From CAIVND01 sp035532075 (GTDB taxonomy: Bacteria > Actinomycetota > Acidimicrobiia > Acidimicrobiales > Bog-793), in the NCBI GenBank assembly GCA_035532075.1, contig DATKRV010000060.1, positions 1-62,929 of the forward strand: DNA of 62,929 nt, written 5' to 3'. The notes below the pieces were generated by a model. The model had not been told where the DNA came from and ran no database searches. It saw only the letters and a list, made by a program, of their open reading frames with translations. Shown one piece after another: positions 9,057-19,177 of the stretch. The stretch's first letter is position 1, and each line of letters opens with the position of its first letter. Both the position numbers and the translations under genes were made by a program.

Positions 9057-9242
9057 CTAGACAAGGGGACGTTCGAATCCGATCGGCGAGGCGCAGCCGA
9101 GCGCCGAGTGACGCCGACGACAGTTGTAGAAGAGTTCGATCTGTCTAAAGATCGCGTTGGACAGTTCGGCGCGGGTATCCATGCGCTTGCGGTCGAGCAG
9201 CTCTATGTGCATGCTTGGCCAGTTTGACTCCCTCGTCGCGTT
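9057..9242 (-). pseudogene. IS3-family transposase OrfB, C-terminal remnant
   Basis: The minus strand encodes the end of an IS3-type DDE integrase core: FSDAFDNATRES, HIELLDRKRMDTRAEL, then FYNCRRRHSALGCASPIGFE. The glutamate of the DDE triad (RES) and the arginine-rich YNxRRRHSALG motif are intact. The rest of the transposase and the first open reading frame are missing or scrambled upstream, so this is debris and not a mobile element. Confidence 0.75.
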
Positions 9243-9365
9243 GTCGAACGCGTCGCTGAAGGGTAGTTCGAAGGCATCAGGCCGACCTAGCGGACATTGT
9301 CGGTAAAGGTCCAAGACGCGAACGGTTCCCGTCAGGCGTCTACGTCGTCGCGGCCCCGATCGCAA

Positions 9366-9701
9366 GAGGGTAACCCCGTGTCGATAGCGTTATCAATCGT
9401 GGCCTCATTTGAAACCCCGAGACAACGAAAGCAACCCGGTTTAAAGAGGATTCTCCTTGTACTCAGCCTTCGCATGAGATAGCTGTCTTGGGCCAGGCCT
9501 GAATCGGGGCGCCGAGCATGAGTCGAGATTGAACAAATATTGAACAAATCCAGTCGAAAAAAATGCCGAAGCCGAGCTAAAACTCTCGCCGAAAGGTGCC
9601 GTTATAGCCTATGGCGCGTCTGGAAGGTGAAGAACGTTTCACGCGCCAGCGGTTTACATAATCACCGATAACGTGGCCAGGATGGCTCGTAGGGAGATGC
9701 C
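9366..9701. other. Debris region with a short direct repeat
   Basis: No gene is supported. TTGAACAAAT occurs twice, at 9529-9538 and 9540-9549, an 11-base period that may mark an old insertion end or a binding site. The promoter of the following gene should lie in the last part. Confidence 0.35.
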
Positions 9702-10322
9702 GTGGTAGACAAAGGACTGAGTTTGAAAGAGCTTCGTGTACACGTGGAGGCTACGTTCGATTGGCCTGGAAATCTTGATGACACGAGCCCTATTTCGATC
9801 CCCGAGGCAGCAGACGAAATTGGCCGGCACCTTCAGGCAATCGAGCGACGGTTATCTCCCGTACCACCGCAATCCGAGCAACAACTTCAGCCCGCGCCGT
9901 CTTTGTTGCCTCACGGCTCTGCAGCGCAACCTCTCGAGACCGAGGACGAAACCGAGGTCGACCGAGGGCGAGCGCTGCTTGATCAGCGAGTCGTCGAACC
10001 TTCAGCCACCGCACCCGATCTCACCGAGTTTTTTGATCGCCTCCAAGTACTCGAGGAGAGGCTGAGCGCCGTGGCGGCCGTGGACGCTCAGCCGGCCGAA
10101 CTTCCATTCCAGCCACCCGAACCGACGAGCGCTGCGAACGAGACACACGAGCGACCGCTGAGTGTATCCACCAACGGACGAGAGTCGGACTCGGGAAGTC
10201 ATGTCAGCAGTGGGGATCAGGTTGAGATGATTGATATCCTCCGAGGAGATACCGAGCCTGAACAGAACGCTCTCGCGGGTCGGTTTTTCAAGAAGAAGCA
10301 TCGCTACGACGGTATCGACTAA
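9702..10322 (+). CDS. Hypothetical protein, proline/glutamate-rich
   Basis: The product has 206 residues, soluble and largely low in hydrophobic residues. A short predicted helix with paired acidic and leucine residues occurs twice (IGRHLQAIERRLSPV at about 46-60 and FFDRLQVLEERLSAV at about 109-123), suggesting a repeated coiled-coil unit, joined by Pro/Gln/Glu-rich linkers. The C-terminus is basic (RFFKKKHRYDGID). GTG start at 9702 with TAGGGAG seven bases upstream. No family recognised; the two similar helices hint at an oligomerising or scaffold protein. Confidence 0.6.
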   Translation: MVDKGLSLKELRVHVEATFDWPGNLDDTSPISIPEAADEIGRHLQAIERRLSPVPPQSEQQLQPAPSLLPHGSAAQPLETEDETEVDRGRALLDQRVVEPSATAPDLTEFFDRLQVLEERLSAVAAVDAQPAELPFQPPEPTSAANETHERPLSVSTNGRESDSGSHVSSGDQVEMIDILRGDTEPEQNALAGRFFKKKHRYDGID

Positions 10323-10397
10323 AACCTCTTGGGCATCCTTGTTTTTCTCGGGGTGATACGCGCGATTTTGCTAATGAGAGACCGGACTTGATGCCTG

Positions 10398-10579
10398 CTA
10401 GGACCAGTTGAAACAAATCGCCAGATGCTCGATGTCTAGGTCCTTTCTCGCAGTCTCGTCGGCGAGGGAACGGTCTACGCGTTTCGGGCCGACCATCGCG
10501 ACGAGTTCTTTCGTGACGAAGACCACGCGGACCCCTTCTCCTCAGGCAGGCGTAGCCCATCGATCTCCGCCATGCTCAT
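10398..10579 (-). pseudogene. Frameshifted remnant of an unknown small protein
   Basis: Two minus-strand frames read as one protein if a single base is restored near 10530: MSMAEIDGLRLPEEKG followed by VRVVFVTKELVAMVGPK and a tail ending HLAICFNWS. Good codon composition on both sides of the shift suggests a recently broken gene. No family recognised. Confidence 0.25.
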
Positions 10580-11425
10580 TTGGCGCGTGATGGTGCCCCA
10601 GGCAATAAAAGGACTCTGACCGTGACGCGATTCGATCGCCGCATACGCGCATCGACCGGAGAGGGCCTCACGGGCTTAGCCTCGACAACGAGGGCTCTGA
10701 CTTCGCCAACCTCACCTCATGGGGCACTCGCCTCTGCAAATTAGAACGGCCAGTACGGGTGTTTGACGCGGTACGCGCCCTCGTCAGAGCGATCGGACAA
10801 GGTTGCAAGGGACGCACTCATCACCGGGATTGTCATCGTCGCCGAGGCCGTGCTCGATGCAACACGCCACAGCGCGTCGAATGAGCACGTTCGACGACGG
10901 TTCGAAGCTCACAACGACGCCGCGGTCCTTCGAGAGCCTCCCAAGGAGGGAACGAAACGGCACCTGTTGGCCAAAGATCAAATTCAGCGCGACCAGATTC
11001 CACCGTCAATCTTGGCTCTTCGGTGCGGGCGTACCGCGAAGAACCCGACAGAACGCGACATCTTTGTCCATTCAAGTTGAAAGGGCTGCGTAGAAAGGCC
11101 ATCGCCCAACACCGTCCCGGGCAATACCAGGGCGGCAATTCAGCCTCGTTGCGATATGGAAGTTCTTCACACAGCGCGATTTGCAATCAAGATCGGAATG
11201 CGCCACATGCGCTCCAGAAGTGGGCCCGGAATGGTCGGCAGAAACTTCGGCTGATAGCGATCTTCAAAGTCGTCGGTGACGAGTGGATGTCAGTTATCGC
11301 GAGAGACTCACCGAGCACTTAAGGCTCTGCATCACCACTTGGCTCGGTCAAGAAATCCTGTGGTACGGTGCCGCTTGCGCTCAGGTAACTGGCGCGGGTA
11401 GCAACTTTCCAATGTAGGGGGGGCC
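10580..11425. other. Decayed region upstream of the TPP enzyme genes
   Basis: Short minus-strand frames such as the one ending at 10784 (GQQVPFRSLLGRLSKDRGVV) look like pieces of former genes, but none is whole or recognisable. The last 100 bases carry the promoter and the GGGGGG ribosome binding site of the next gene. Confidence 0.3.
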
Positions 11426-13228
11426 GTGGAAGACCGTCAAACGTCAGATTTATCCGCTATTGAGGTACCCGCCAATCCAGTTACCGAACGCATTCCCGTT
11501 TACGTCTCAGATCGAATCGCCGACCTGTTGCACGACCTTGGCTATCGCTACCTTCCGCTCAATCCGGGCTCGAGCTTCCGGGGGCTCCACGATTCGGTCG
11601 TGAACTACGGAGGCAATGTCGACCCGAAGGTCATCCTCTGTCTGCACGAGGAAATTGCGGTCGCGGTCGCGCACGGTTATGCGAAAGCGAGTGGGAATCC
11701 CGCTGCTGCCGCGATTCATGATCTCGTCGGGCTCATGCATGCGAGTATGGCGGTATTCGACGCGTGGGCCGACGGCGTACCACTGCTCGTCCTTGGTGGG
11801 AGTGGCCCAGAGTTACCTCGCGAACGTCGGTCACTCGACTGGACTCACTCGGCCAGTACCCAGTCCGACTTGGTGAGTGACTTCACAAAATGGACGGCGA
11901 ACCCGATCGATGAATCTGGAACTCTAGAGGCGATCGCCCAGGCCCATCGTTTCTCGCGATCTGCTCCAATGGCACCTGCTTACGTAACCGTTGACGCAGA
12001 GGTTCAAGAACGTCTTATTGCCGGCAATGCCCCTGGTGCCCCTGACGTCCGTCCCATCCCGAAGCTCGCGGCTGCCGAGTTCGAGGTCGAGCGAGCTGCT
12101 CGACTGCTTCTTGCGGCCGAGTTCCCCCTTGTTACGGCGGGTCGAGCCGGACTCTATCGTGACGTTACCGAACCGCTCGTTCGCCTTTGTGAGCTACTCG
12201 GTGCAGCCTATCGTGAAGACCAGAGCTTTGTTTCTTTCCCCAGCAACCACGACCTCAACCTCACTGGTGATCCGACGGCGATCGAAGAGGCAGACGTCAT
12301 CCTTGCGGTCGACGTCGTTGACCCCGGAATCGCGATGGGTTCCTATGCCGAGAGCCGGGGTGCCGCTGCTGGGCGGAGGAACGCGAAGTTGATTGACATC
12401 TCACAGAACGGCCTTATGCCGTCGTCATGGTGCTACATGAACAACGCCGCAATCGAACGCGAGGTCGAACTCGTAGCGGATCCGGTCGTTGGTCTCACCC
12501 AGGTGCTGGGTGTCATCGAGCGCCTCGTATCCGCCGGCGAGGATCCGTATGCCGCTGACCGGGCGCGACGTCGCGAGCTCATCGGCAACCGTCATGACCA
12601 GATATTCGCTTCTGCTCGCGAGAAACTCGAAGCCAATCGTGAGAATGTTCCAATCTCTGCCGGAAGGATGGTTCAGGCTGTTTGGAGTGCAGTAAAGGAT
12701 CTCCCCTGGATCCTCGCACTTCGCAATACGCGCAGCTGGCCACTTGGAGTCTGGGAGTTCACGGGTGCGGGCGAGTACATGGGCCACAGTGGAGGAGCTG
12801 GAGTCGGCTATGGGCCCGGCGCGATGGTCGGCGTTGCCCTCGCCGCACAAGAAAATGGAAAGGTCGCGATCGCGATCATTGGTGACGGCGACCTCGTCAT
12901 GGCAGCCAACGCCATCTGGACGGCCGTGCACTACCACCTGCCGCTCCTCGTTGTCGTGAACAACAACTCGTCGTTCTACAACGACGAGCTCCATCAATAC
13001 ATGGTCGCAGGCATCCGGGGCCGCGAACCTGACAACGCCTGGATCGGCACTCGATATGAGAATCCAAATGTCGACTTTGCGGTTGTTGCCCGCGGATATG
13101 GAGCATCTGCGATGGGCCCGATTGAAGACCCGAGCGAACTTGACGATGCGATGTCGTGGGCAGTCAAAGAGGTCCGAGACGGTCGCGTGGCAGTGGTAGA
13201 CGTCCGGGTAGAGCGCGACCGGAAATAG
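11426..13228 (+). CDS. Thiamine-diphosphate-dependent enzyme, acetolactate-synthase-like (first of two)
   Basis: A 600-residue protein with the three-domain layout of the pyruvate oxidase/acetolactate synthase/decarboxylase family. The N-terminal pyrimidine-binding domain has the cofactor-activating glutamate in LHEEIAVAVAHGYAKASG (about 72-90). The C-terminal domain carries the diphosphate/Mg2+ motif GDGDLVMAANAIW ending in VVVNNN (about 486-515). Members cleave or join C-C bonds next to a carbonyl. GTG start at 11426 after AGGGGGGG. A second such enzyme follows 420 bases downstream, then an ABC importer, so it probably acts on an imported 2-oxo or 2-hydroxy acid. Substrate unknown; ilvB is unlikely. 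Confidence 0.85.
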   Translation: MEDRQTSDLSAIEVPANPVTERIPVYVSDRIADLLHDLGYRYLPLNPGSSFRGLHDSVVNYGGNVDPKVILCLHEEIAVAVAHGYAKASGNPAAAAIHDLVGLMHASMAVFDAWADGVPLLVLGGSGPELPRERRSLDWTHSASTQSDLVSDFTKWTANPIDESGTLEAIAQAHRFSRSAPMAPAYVTVDAEVQERLIAGNAPGAPDVRPIPKLAAAEFEVERAARLLLAAEFPLVTAGRAGLYRDVTEPLVRLCELLGAAYREDQSFVSFPSNHDLNLTGDPTAIEEADVILAVDVVDPGIAMGSYAESRGAAAGRRNAKLIDISQNGLMPSSWCYMNNAAIEREVELVADPVVGLTQVLGVIERLVSAGEDPYAADRARRRELIGNRHDQIFASAREKLEANRENVPISAGRMVQAVWSAVKDLPWILALRNTRSWPLGVWEFTGAGEYMGHSGGAGVGYGPGAMVGVALAAQENGKVAIAIIGDGDLVMAANAIWTAVHYHLPLLVVVNNNSSFYNDELHQYMVAGIRGREPDNAWIGTRYENPNVDFAVVARGYGASAMGPIEDPSELDDAMSWAVKEVRDGRVAVVDVRVERDRK

Positions 13229-13649
13229 TTGGACAGAGCCAAAACATCATCTCGTCGTCCCGGGATGTCGCGAATGATCGGCAAAAACTTCACCCGGGAT
13301 CCGAATGATCATTTGGAAGGACTCCACGAACCTGCGCGGCCTCATCAAGAAGTCGAAGTGGGCTACTTGAGATCTTTGCACTCGATTTACGCTCCGAATC
13401 TGCCGTATTGATCAAGGAAGACTCAGAAATGATTTACCACCAAACGCAAGCGGTCCGATGATTGAGAACTTCAACAGCTTCGAATGCGCGATTTGACAGC
13501 AGTCCTCACCATGGATTCAGACTAAACATGCGCAATGGGTGATGAGACATGAATCGAGGGTCAGGTCGCTTCCTGCTGTAGATTACGCGCGTAACCACAT
13601 GGGATGCGCAGTAGAGATGCATCAACGTCTATCTAGGGGGACTGGCAGC
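13229..13649. other. Intergenic region between the two TPP enzyme genes
   Basis: No gene or strong hairpin seen. The second enzyme's frame extends upstream to 13539, but this part lacks domain similarity and is treated as leader. Confidence 0.4.
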
Positions 13650-15398
13650 ATGGAGAAGTGGTGGACCGAAGTAGGTGCTGAAGAGTGGTCGGATGCCATC
13701 GTCGCATCCATGAAATTGGGGGGTGTCGACAACCTCTTCTTTGTATCGGGTTCCGAGTTGGTGTTTTTTCAAGAGGCCATCGCACGCGCAAAGCACCACG
13801 GCTGGCCTGCCCCCCACCTCGTCTCTCTCACACATGAGCACGTCGCGCTCAACGCGGCCATTGGCAACGCAATGATCAGGAATCAGCCTGCGGCAACTGC
13901 AGTCCACGTTGATGCCGGATCGATGAACATGGGCGCCGGAATCCACGCCGCATGGCGCGGTGGTTATCCCGTCCTTATGACGGGTGGCGCGGGTCCGCGC
14001 GCGTTCCCAGGATCAATGCCCGGAGCGCGTCTCAACCACATTCACTGGAAACAAGAGCCCAGAGACCAAGGGGAGATTGTCCGTCAATACACAAAGATCG
14101 ACCATCGCCTCGAACATCAGGACAACCCGGGCCTCATTGTAAGTCGTCTTCTGCAAGTTGCCATGAGCGCTCCGCAGGGTCCGGTGTATATGACGTTGCC
14201 CCAGGAGACGGCGATGTTGCCTCTTCCAGGGACCGCCGCATTCCCCACCCGCGATCAACTCGGCATTGCGAGCCGTTCCTGGCCAGACCCCGCTGATGTG
14301 ACCGATATCGCAAGCTGGCTCGTCGAGGCTGAGTCACCGGTCATCTTCACAACCGGCGCGGGGCGCGAGTCCGACGCCGTGGAGTCACTGATCGAACTTT
14401 CCGAGACACTCGCGATTCCGGTCACACAGTCAGGTCAGGCGGACCGAATGAATTTCCCGTTTGGCCACTGGGCCTCGGGGACGGGGCCAAAGGCGAAAGA
14501 TGCGGATGTCATCATTGTCTTTGAGGACACGGTCCCTTGGATACCCGGCCCGAACGCGCCCTCATCGGATGCGAGGATCGTCTGGGTCTCCGAGGACCCT
14601 GTGCTCTCTCGTTACAAGACGATGGAATTTCGCGCCGATATCTGGATACCTGCTTCGACAACAGGCACAGCTCGGGCTATTCGCCAAGCCATTGAACATC
14701 GAATGACACCTTCGATCCAAGAGAGAGTCAGCCAACGACGCGAACGGCTGATCACCAAGAAACAGGAACAGACCACACGCGATCTCAAACTTGCGACCGA
14801 TGACATCGCGAAAGGCAAGCTCAACGGTCGTGCCGTCGGGTACGAACTCGGCAAGCTCATGGAACCGAACACCGTGATATTGAATGATGGCGTAAGCAAC
14901 CAGGGATACATCCGGGACTACGCGAACCGGGAACAGTTCGGAACCTATTTCAGAAGCGGAAGTTCCGCCGGTGGCTGGGGCAGTGGGGCGGCATTTGGAG
15001 CCAAGCTGGCCCGTCCCGACGCCGACGTGGTCCATGCCACCGGCGATGGCTACTTCATGTTTGGAAGTCCACTTCCGGCTCTCTGGGCTGCAAAACACTA
15101 CGGCGCGCCATACCTCGCGGTGGTCTTTGTAAACGGCACCTACAGCACCGGGACAACCGGCCTTGAAGATCACTACCCAAACGGCTACGCCGTACGCGAC
15201 AACAACTACGAGGGCGGGACGTTCTCCCCGCCACCACGGTTTGAAAAGATCGCTGAAGCTGCAAACTCCTACGGGGAATACGTCACCGAGCTCGACGACC
15301 TCGCACCCGCGTTGCGCCGGGGTCTCGATTTTACCCGAGACGGGATCCCGGCGGTCATTGCGGTTCGCGTTCCTGGGCCTCTTGACAGAGAAGATTGA
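13650..15398 (+). CDS. Thiamine-diphosphate-dependent enzyme (second of two)
   Basis: A 582-residue homologue of the same superfamily, yet clearly different from its neighbour. Catalytic glutamate in LTHEHVALNAAIGNAM (about 59-74). Cofactor motif GDGYFMFGSPLPALWAAKHYG with a terminal VNGTY (about 465-497), where the usual second Asn is Gly. A distinctive feature is the tryptophan- and histidine-rich segment ARLNHIHWKQEPRDQ near residues 127-141. The start was set at ATG 13650 (MEKWWTEVG), with AGGGGG about ten bases upstream. The pair may be one enzyme with two subunits or two sequential steps. It precedes an ABC importer operon by 790 bases. Confidence 0.85.
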   Translation: MEKWWTEVGAEEWSDAIVASMKLGGVDNLFFVSGSELVFFQEAIARAKHHGWPAPHLVSLTHEHVALNAAIGNAMIRNQPAATAVHVDAGSMNMGAGIHAAWRGGYPVLMTGGAGPRAFPGSMPGARLNHIHWKQEPRDQGEIVRQYTKIDHRLEHQDNPGLIVSRLLQVAMSAPQGPVYMTLPQETAMLPLPGTAAFPTRDQLGIASRSWPDPADVTDIASWLVEAESPVIFTTGAGRESDAVESLIELSETLAIPVTQSGQADRMNFPFGHWASGTGPKAKDADVIIVFEDTVPWIPGPNAPSSDARIVWVSEDPVLSRYKTMEFRADIWIPASTTGTARAIRQAIEHRMTPSIQERVSQRRERLITKKQEQTTRDLKLATDDIAKGKLNGRAVGYELGKLMEPNTVILNDGVSNQGYIRDYANREQFGTYFRSGSSAGGWGSGAAFGAKLARPDADVVHATGDGYFMFGSPLPALWAAKHYGAPYLAVVFVNGTYSTGTTGLEDHYPNGYAVRDNNYEGGTFSPPPRFEKIAEAANSYGEYVTELDDLAPALRRGLDFTRDGIPAVIAVRVPGPLDRED

Positions 15399-16189
15399 GC
15401 CGATAGTTCGACGTGCAACTTGCTCTCGAAGGGGAACTCCGTGAGGAGGGCTGGCCCGGTTCGCGTCGCACAACACAACGGTTGGTTCCACTTCCGAGAA
15501 CTGAAATTGAATGCATCCTCATTCGCTCGCCTAAAAAATCAAGGCTCCAACTCCAAAAGGGGCGACGTGATTGATGTGAGAGCGAGGATAAATGTATTCC
15601 ACGGATGAAGACGCGCTTCGGTGGGCAGAGGTGGGGGTACCGGGGGTCAAGCGCCATCGCCGAGCGAAAAACCACTTTGTTCTGTCGAGATACCGGTTCT
15701 TTCCCGGTGACGACGATTTGGCACAATCGACGCAAAGGATGCATTCTTGTTGGCACATTCGGGAGCGAGTACGATAGCGCTGGTTTTATCGGGCGAGATT
15801 CACACTGGAGCGGCAGCTTTGGGGGGGCGATGACCAAAACGGTTAAAACGATGTTGTCCACGGGCAGATGCCGCTCTGGCCACGTCACAGCTGTCACCCG
15901 ATCGGCTTGTATCACTTCAATGGATTCAGCGCAGGAGAGGTCGCGCGAATGTGTTTATTTTCATCCGACTCTCATAGGAACCTGATGCCCTGTTGCATGA
16001 GGTTCCCTTCGGATACACCACATCAAGGTGCGTCAGCGAATTTCTGATGCAACCGCCACTGTCCAGTTCTGACGGTCACCATATCGTCAAGCTTTCCGAG
16101 ATTAGCGCAACACCGCTCCATCTTTTGGAGTCGTTTGGAACCAACCGACTGAACGAGTGTCCAGTCGCTAGCGAAATTGGGGGGTAGTG
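15399..16189. other. Long gap before the ABC importer
   Basis: No coding frame with a ribosome binding site or known domain was found, and no TPP-riboswitch core (CTGAGA/ACYTGA-type) was recognised. It presumably contains the promoter of the importer operon. Confidence 0.35.
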
Positions 16190-17329
16190 ATGCAAGCGTC
16201 AACCACATTGAGAAGCCGAGCCGGTAGTCGGGTTGATCGACCATTGGCTCGAATCAAAGCCGGTGTCGCAATCTTCGGTCTGCTGATGGGTTCTAGCGTG
16301 ATCTTCAGCGGCGCTGTGTCGGCCTCATCTACACACCACACCGAGACGGCAAGGTCCAAGGGTCCGGCCAGACTGAAGTTCAATAAAAAAGGGGTGCCGA
16401 ATGTGGTGGGAATGACCATCCCCCTCGGCAAGGGAGCTGGAGCACCTCATATAGGTGACACCGTCGCCTACACTGCCGAACAGATCCTCCTTGGTTGGGG
16501 CGCTACGACCTCGCTCACCCTTGGCTCTGCAACATCGGTGATCTCGGGGGTCATCGGTGGACACCTCGCAGCAACCGGCGGACCGTTTGACGGAGAGATC
16601 AACGGTGGACTGACCATATTCGGGCCGAGCCAGCCGGGTCAAAACTACGAATTCATCGCTCAGCCGAAGTTCAAGACGCTCTCCTCGCTCACCGGCCAGG
16701 TCATCGCGGTGACCGAACCAACCGACGGTGACTACGTGCTCATGCAACTGCTCGCGAAGAGGTACAACCTGACGGGCAAGGTGACATATGAATACACCGG
16801 GACCGAGAGCAACTCGCTGACCTCGTTCATCGCCGGAAGGATCGCCGGGTTCTGGGCATCGAGTGACTCGACGGTCGCGCTCAAGGAACAGGGTGTGGGA
16901 TACCAGCCGCTTTACTCTGCCCGCGTCCTCGACCCCGCAGAGGGCGACAGCTACGAAGCCTCGACTCGAGTCTGGCTGAACGCCCACTTCGCCCAGGCCG
17001 AAGCGATCGATCTTGCATGGCTCTATGCGGCAAAGATCTTCCATACGAACGAGACACAGTGGCTCGCCAATGCAACCGCCTACACCAAAGGTACCTTTTC
17101 AAGGACTCTGGAGGCTCTTGACTACGTCGCGTATCGCAAGGAGAATCCGTGGCCCGCGTCACACCTCGCGTTCACCCCGAAGAGCGTGAGCGCAAACCTC
17201 AATACCGACGCAGGTCGGGGCGCAATCACCAAACTTGCCGCAGGTGCTCCCTTGGGTGAATATGCGGTCTTTGGCCCGTGGAATGCCGCCGTCGCCGCGT
17301 TCGACGCACATCCGAACCTCTTCAAGTAA
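16190..17329 (+). CDS. ABC importer substrate-binding protein, NMT1/SsuA-like
   Basis: A 379-residue exported protein. A signal/anchor sequence spans about residues 22-46 (basic RIK followed by AGVAIFGLLMGSSVIFSGA). The mature part is a periplasmic-type type II binding fold with GMTIPLGKGAGAPHIG, LTGQVIAVTEPTDGDYVLMQLL and LAWLYAAKIF segments like NitT/TauT/SsuA-type receptors. These bind sulfonates, nitrate, thiamine precursors or aromatic acids. ATG at 16190 (GTG at 16187 also possible) after GGGGGG. It heads a four-gene importer with two permeases and an ATPase. Ligand unknown. Confidence 0.82.
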   Translation: MQASTTLRSRAGSRVDRPLARIKAGVAIFGLLMGSSVIFSGAVSASSTHHTETARSKGPARLKFNKKGVPNVVGMTIPLGKGAGAPHIGDTVAYTAEQILLGWGATTSLTLGSATSVISGVIGGHLAATGGPFDGEINGGLTIFGPSQPGQNYEFIAQPKFKTLSSLTGQVIAVTEPTDGDYVLMQLLAKRYNLTGKVTYEYTGTESNSLTSFIAGRIAGFWASSDSTVALKEQGVGYQPLYSARVLDPAEGDSYEASTRVWLNAHFAQAEAIDLAWLYAAKIFHTNETQWLANATAYTKGTFSRTLEALDYVAYRKENPWPASHLAFTPKSVSANLNTDAGRGAITKLAAGAPLGEYAVFGPWNAAVAAFDAHPNLFK

Positions 17330-17459
17330 CACGGGTGAGCGGTGGCCGTCTGACCGGCACAGTCAAGCAAAGCCTTTTCCATCACGGCATACTCGATCCC
17401 GAGCGGATCTTGGATGACGCGTGGAACTGGTGATACCGAGTTAACAGCTCAATAGGGAA

Positions 17460-18311
17460 ATGGTGCAATTGCAACCCGACGGAATGTCAACGATCCAGGG
17501 TGCGTCTCCTGATCTGCGCGACAGGAGACGCACCACGCGGGTGTGGGCGCGTAACCATCTACCGAGCATGGTTGTCTCGATCGGCATCGCCGCTGTCCTG
17601 ATCGGCGGATGGCAGTTTTCCGGCCGCTACCTCAATCCGATCACGGTCTCCACGCCAGGCGAGATTCTGCGCTCGATTCCAACGACATTCCTCCACGGAC
17701 CATATGGATCACTTGCCTCCGCCCTTGGTGTGACAATGATCGACTTCGGTTTCGGCCTTCTCGGGGCACTCGTTATTGGAACGTCACTTGGACTCGCGAT
17801 CGGAAACAGCCGGGTGGCGCGAAATATCCTCGATCCATTGGTGGCGCTCGGCAACAGCTCTCCCACGATTGCGCTGTTGCCGCTGATGATCATCTGGTTC
17901 GGTTTCGGACACGCGTCGCGCGTGCTGTTCATCACGGTCGTATCCATGTGGGGTATGGCGATCAACACTGCGGTTGGTGCGCGAAAGGCTCGCGAACGTT
18001 ACGAGGATCTCATCCCCGCGTTCTCCGTACCACCGCGAATGTATCTCACAAGCGTCGTAATTCCGGGCTCAATGCCATTCATCTTTGCCGGCATTCGTGT
18101 CTCACTTGCCCATGCGCTCGTGGCAACGATCATCAGCGGTCAGGAGATCGGTAACAGTGGTATCGGAGGACTTGCGCAGCTCTATGGCGACCAGTTCAAA
18201 ACAAATGACCTTTTTGGTGTGATCGTCGTAACCACGATCATCGCTCTTGTTTTGTACCGGGTGATCGAATTTCTTCGCAATCGCATCTGCAGCTGGGTCA
18301 ACTACTCATGA
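17460..18311 (+). CDS. ABC importer permease, NitT/TauT-type (1)
   Basis: A 283-residue inner-membrane permease of the BPD_transp_1 family with about six helices. The EAA-type loop that contacts the ATPase is seen around ERYEDLIPAFSVPPRMYLTSVVIPGSMPFI (about 180-209, here summarised by its ends). Ser/Thr-Pro segment STPGEIL marks the start of the periplasmic part. ATG 17460 is preceded by AATAGGGAAA; ATG 17484 is an alternative. It lies 130 bases downstream of the binding protein and pairs with the second permease at 19174. Confidence 0.87.
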   Translation: MVQLQPDGMSTIQGASPDLRDRRRTTRVWARNHLPSMVVSIGIAAVLIGGWQFSGRYLNPITVSTPGEILRSIPTTFLHGPYGSLASALGVTMIDFGFGLLGALVIGTSLGLAIGNSRVARNILDPLVALGNSSPTIALLPLMIIWFGFGHASRVLFITVVSMWGMAINTAVGARKARERYEDLIPAFSVPPRMYLTSVVIPGSMPFIFAGIRVSLAHALVATIISGQEIGNSGIGGLAQLYGDQFKTNDLFGVIVVTTIIALVLYRVIEFLRNRICSWVNYS

Positions 18312-18373
18312 TCGATGCAAGGTCGACAACCATTGAAGCCGGGAATAAAGCAGGGAAAGGGAGCTAGAGCCCG

Positions 18374-19177
18374 ATGGACACCAGAGAGATTGTCGTGGCA
18401 GTTCAAGATGTGACAAAGGTCTTCCATAGCAACGAGGTGACCGTGACCGCATTGCAGAATGTCTCTATTGATATCCACGCAGGAGAGTTCGTCAGTCTCG
18501 TCGGTCCAAGCGGTTGCGGAAAGACAACGCTTCTCCGCATCATCGGAGGATTGACGAATACAACGAAAGGATCGGTGGAGACGCTACCGCTTGCAGACGG
18601 AACACCACGGAAGATGTCATTTGTTTTTCAGGACGTCAACCTGCTTCCGTGGCGCTCGGTGTTGCGCAACGTTGAGTTCGGTCTGGAGCCAATCTCGGCG
18701 ATCTCAAAGAGTGAACGCAAAGAGCGGAGCATGGTCGCGCTGGAGAAAGTCGGTCTCGACTCGTTCGCCTCATCGCCCCCGTTTACCCTCTCCGGAGGCA
18801 TGCAGCAGCGCGTTGGACTCGCACGCGCACTCGCGGTCGAACCGGACGTCCTGCTCATGGACGAGCCGTTTGGCGCCCTTGACAACTTCACTCGAGAGGG
18901 ACTCCAGGAGCAGCTAGCCCAGCTCTGGGAGGATATGGGCACAACGATCATATTTGTCACCCACGACATCGACGAGGCGATATATCTCTCGACAGAGGTC
19001 GTGCTTTTGCGGTCCAACCCTGGACGCCTCGTCGAGACGCTCCCGGTGGATCTTCCGCCGCAGCGATGGACCTACGACGTACGGAGCGAGCCAGCAGCCG
19101 TCACGCTGCACCGTCACATCCGCACCTCACTCTCAGGCCGCACCTACGACGCGTCTCCGACCGCACCCACAACGTGA
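18374..19177 (+). CDS. ABC importer ATP-binding protein, NitT/TauT-type
   Basis: A 267-residue ATPase that powers the importer. All motifs are in place: Walker A GPSGCGKT (44-51), Q-loop FQDVNLLPW with Gln86, signature LSGGMQQR (139-146), Walker B VLLMDEP (159-165) and the switch histidine in VTHDIDEA (197). The LLPW after the Q-loop and GGMQQR are usual for the SsuB/TauB/NrtD group. Its stop overlaps the next start (GTGA at 19174), so permease translation is coupled. Confidence 0.93.
   Translation: MDTREIVVAVQDVTKVFHSNEVTVTALQNVSIDIHAGEFVSLVGPSGCGKTTLLRIIGGLTNTTKGSVETLPLADGTPRKMSFVFQDVNLLPWRSVLRNVEFGLEPISAISKSERKERSMVALEKVGLDSFASSPPFTLSGGMQQRVGLARALAVEPDVLLMDEPFGALDNFTREGLQEQLAQLWEDMGTTIIFVTHDIDEAIYLSTEVVLLRSNPGRLVETLPVDLPPQRWTYDVRSEPAAVTLHRHIRTSLSGRTYDASPTAPTT

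Noticed and set aside
14562..15491. Minus-strand frame of 309 codons antisense to the second TPP enzyme
   Set aside because: Shadow of the real gene; no start signal or domain.
15399..16189. TPP riboswitch upstream of the importer
   Set aside because: No recognisable core elements were seen by eye, although TPP enzymes lie next to it.
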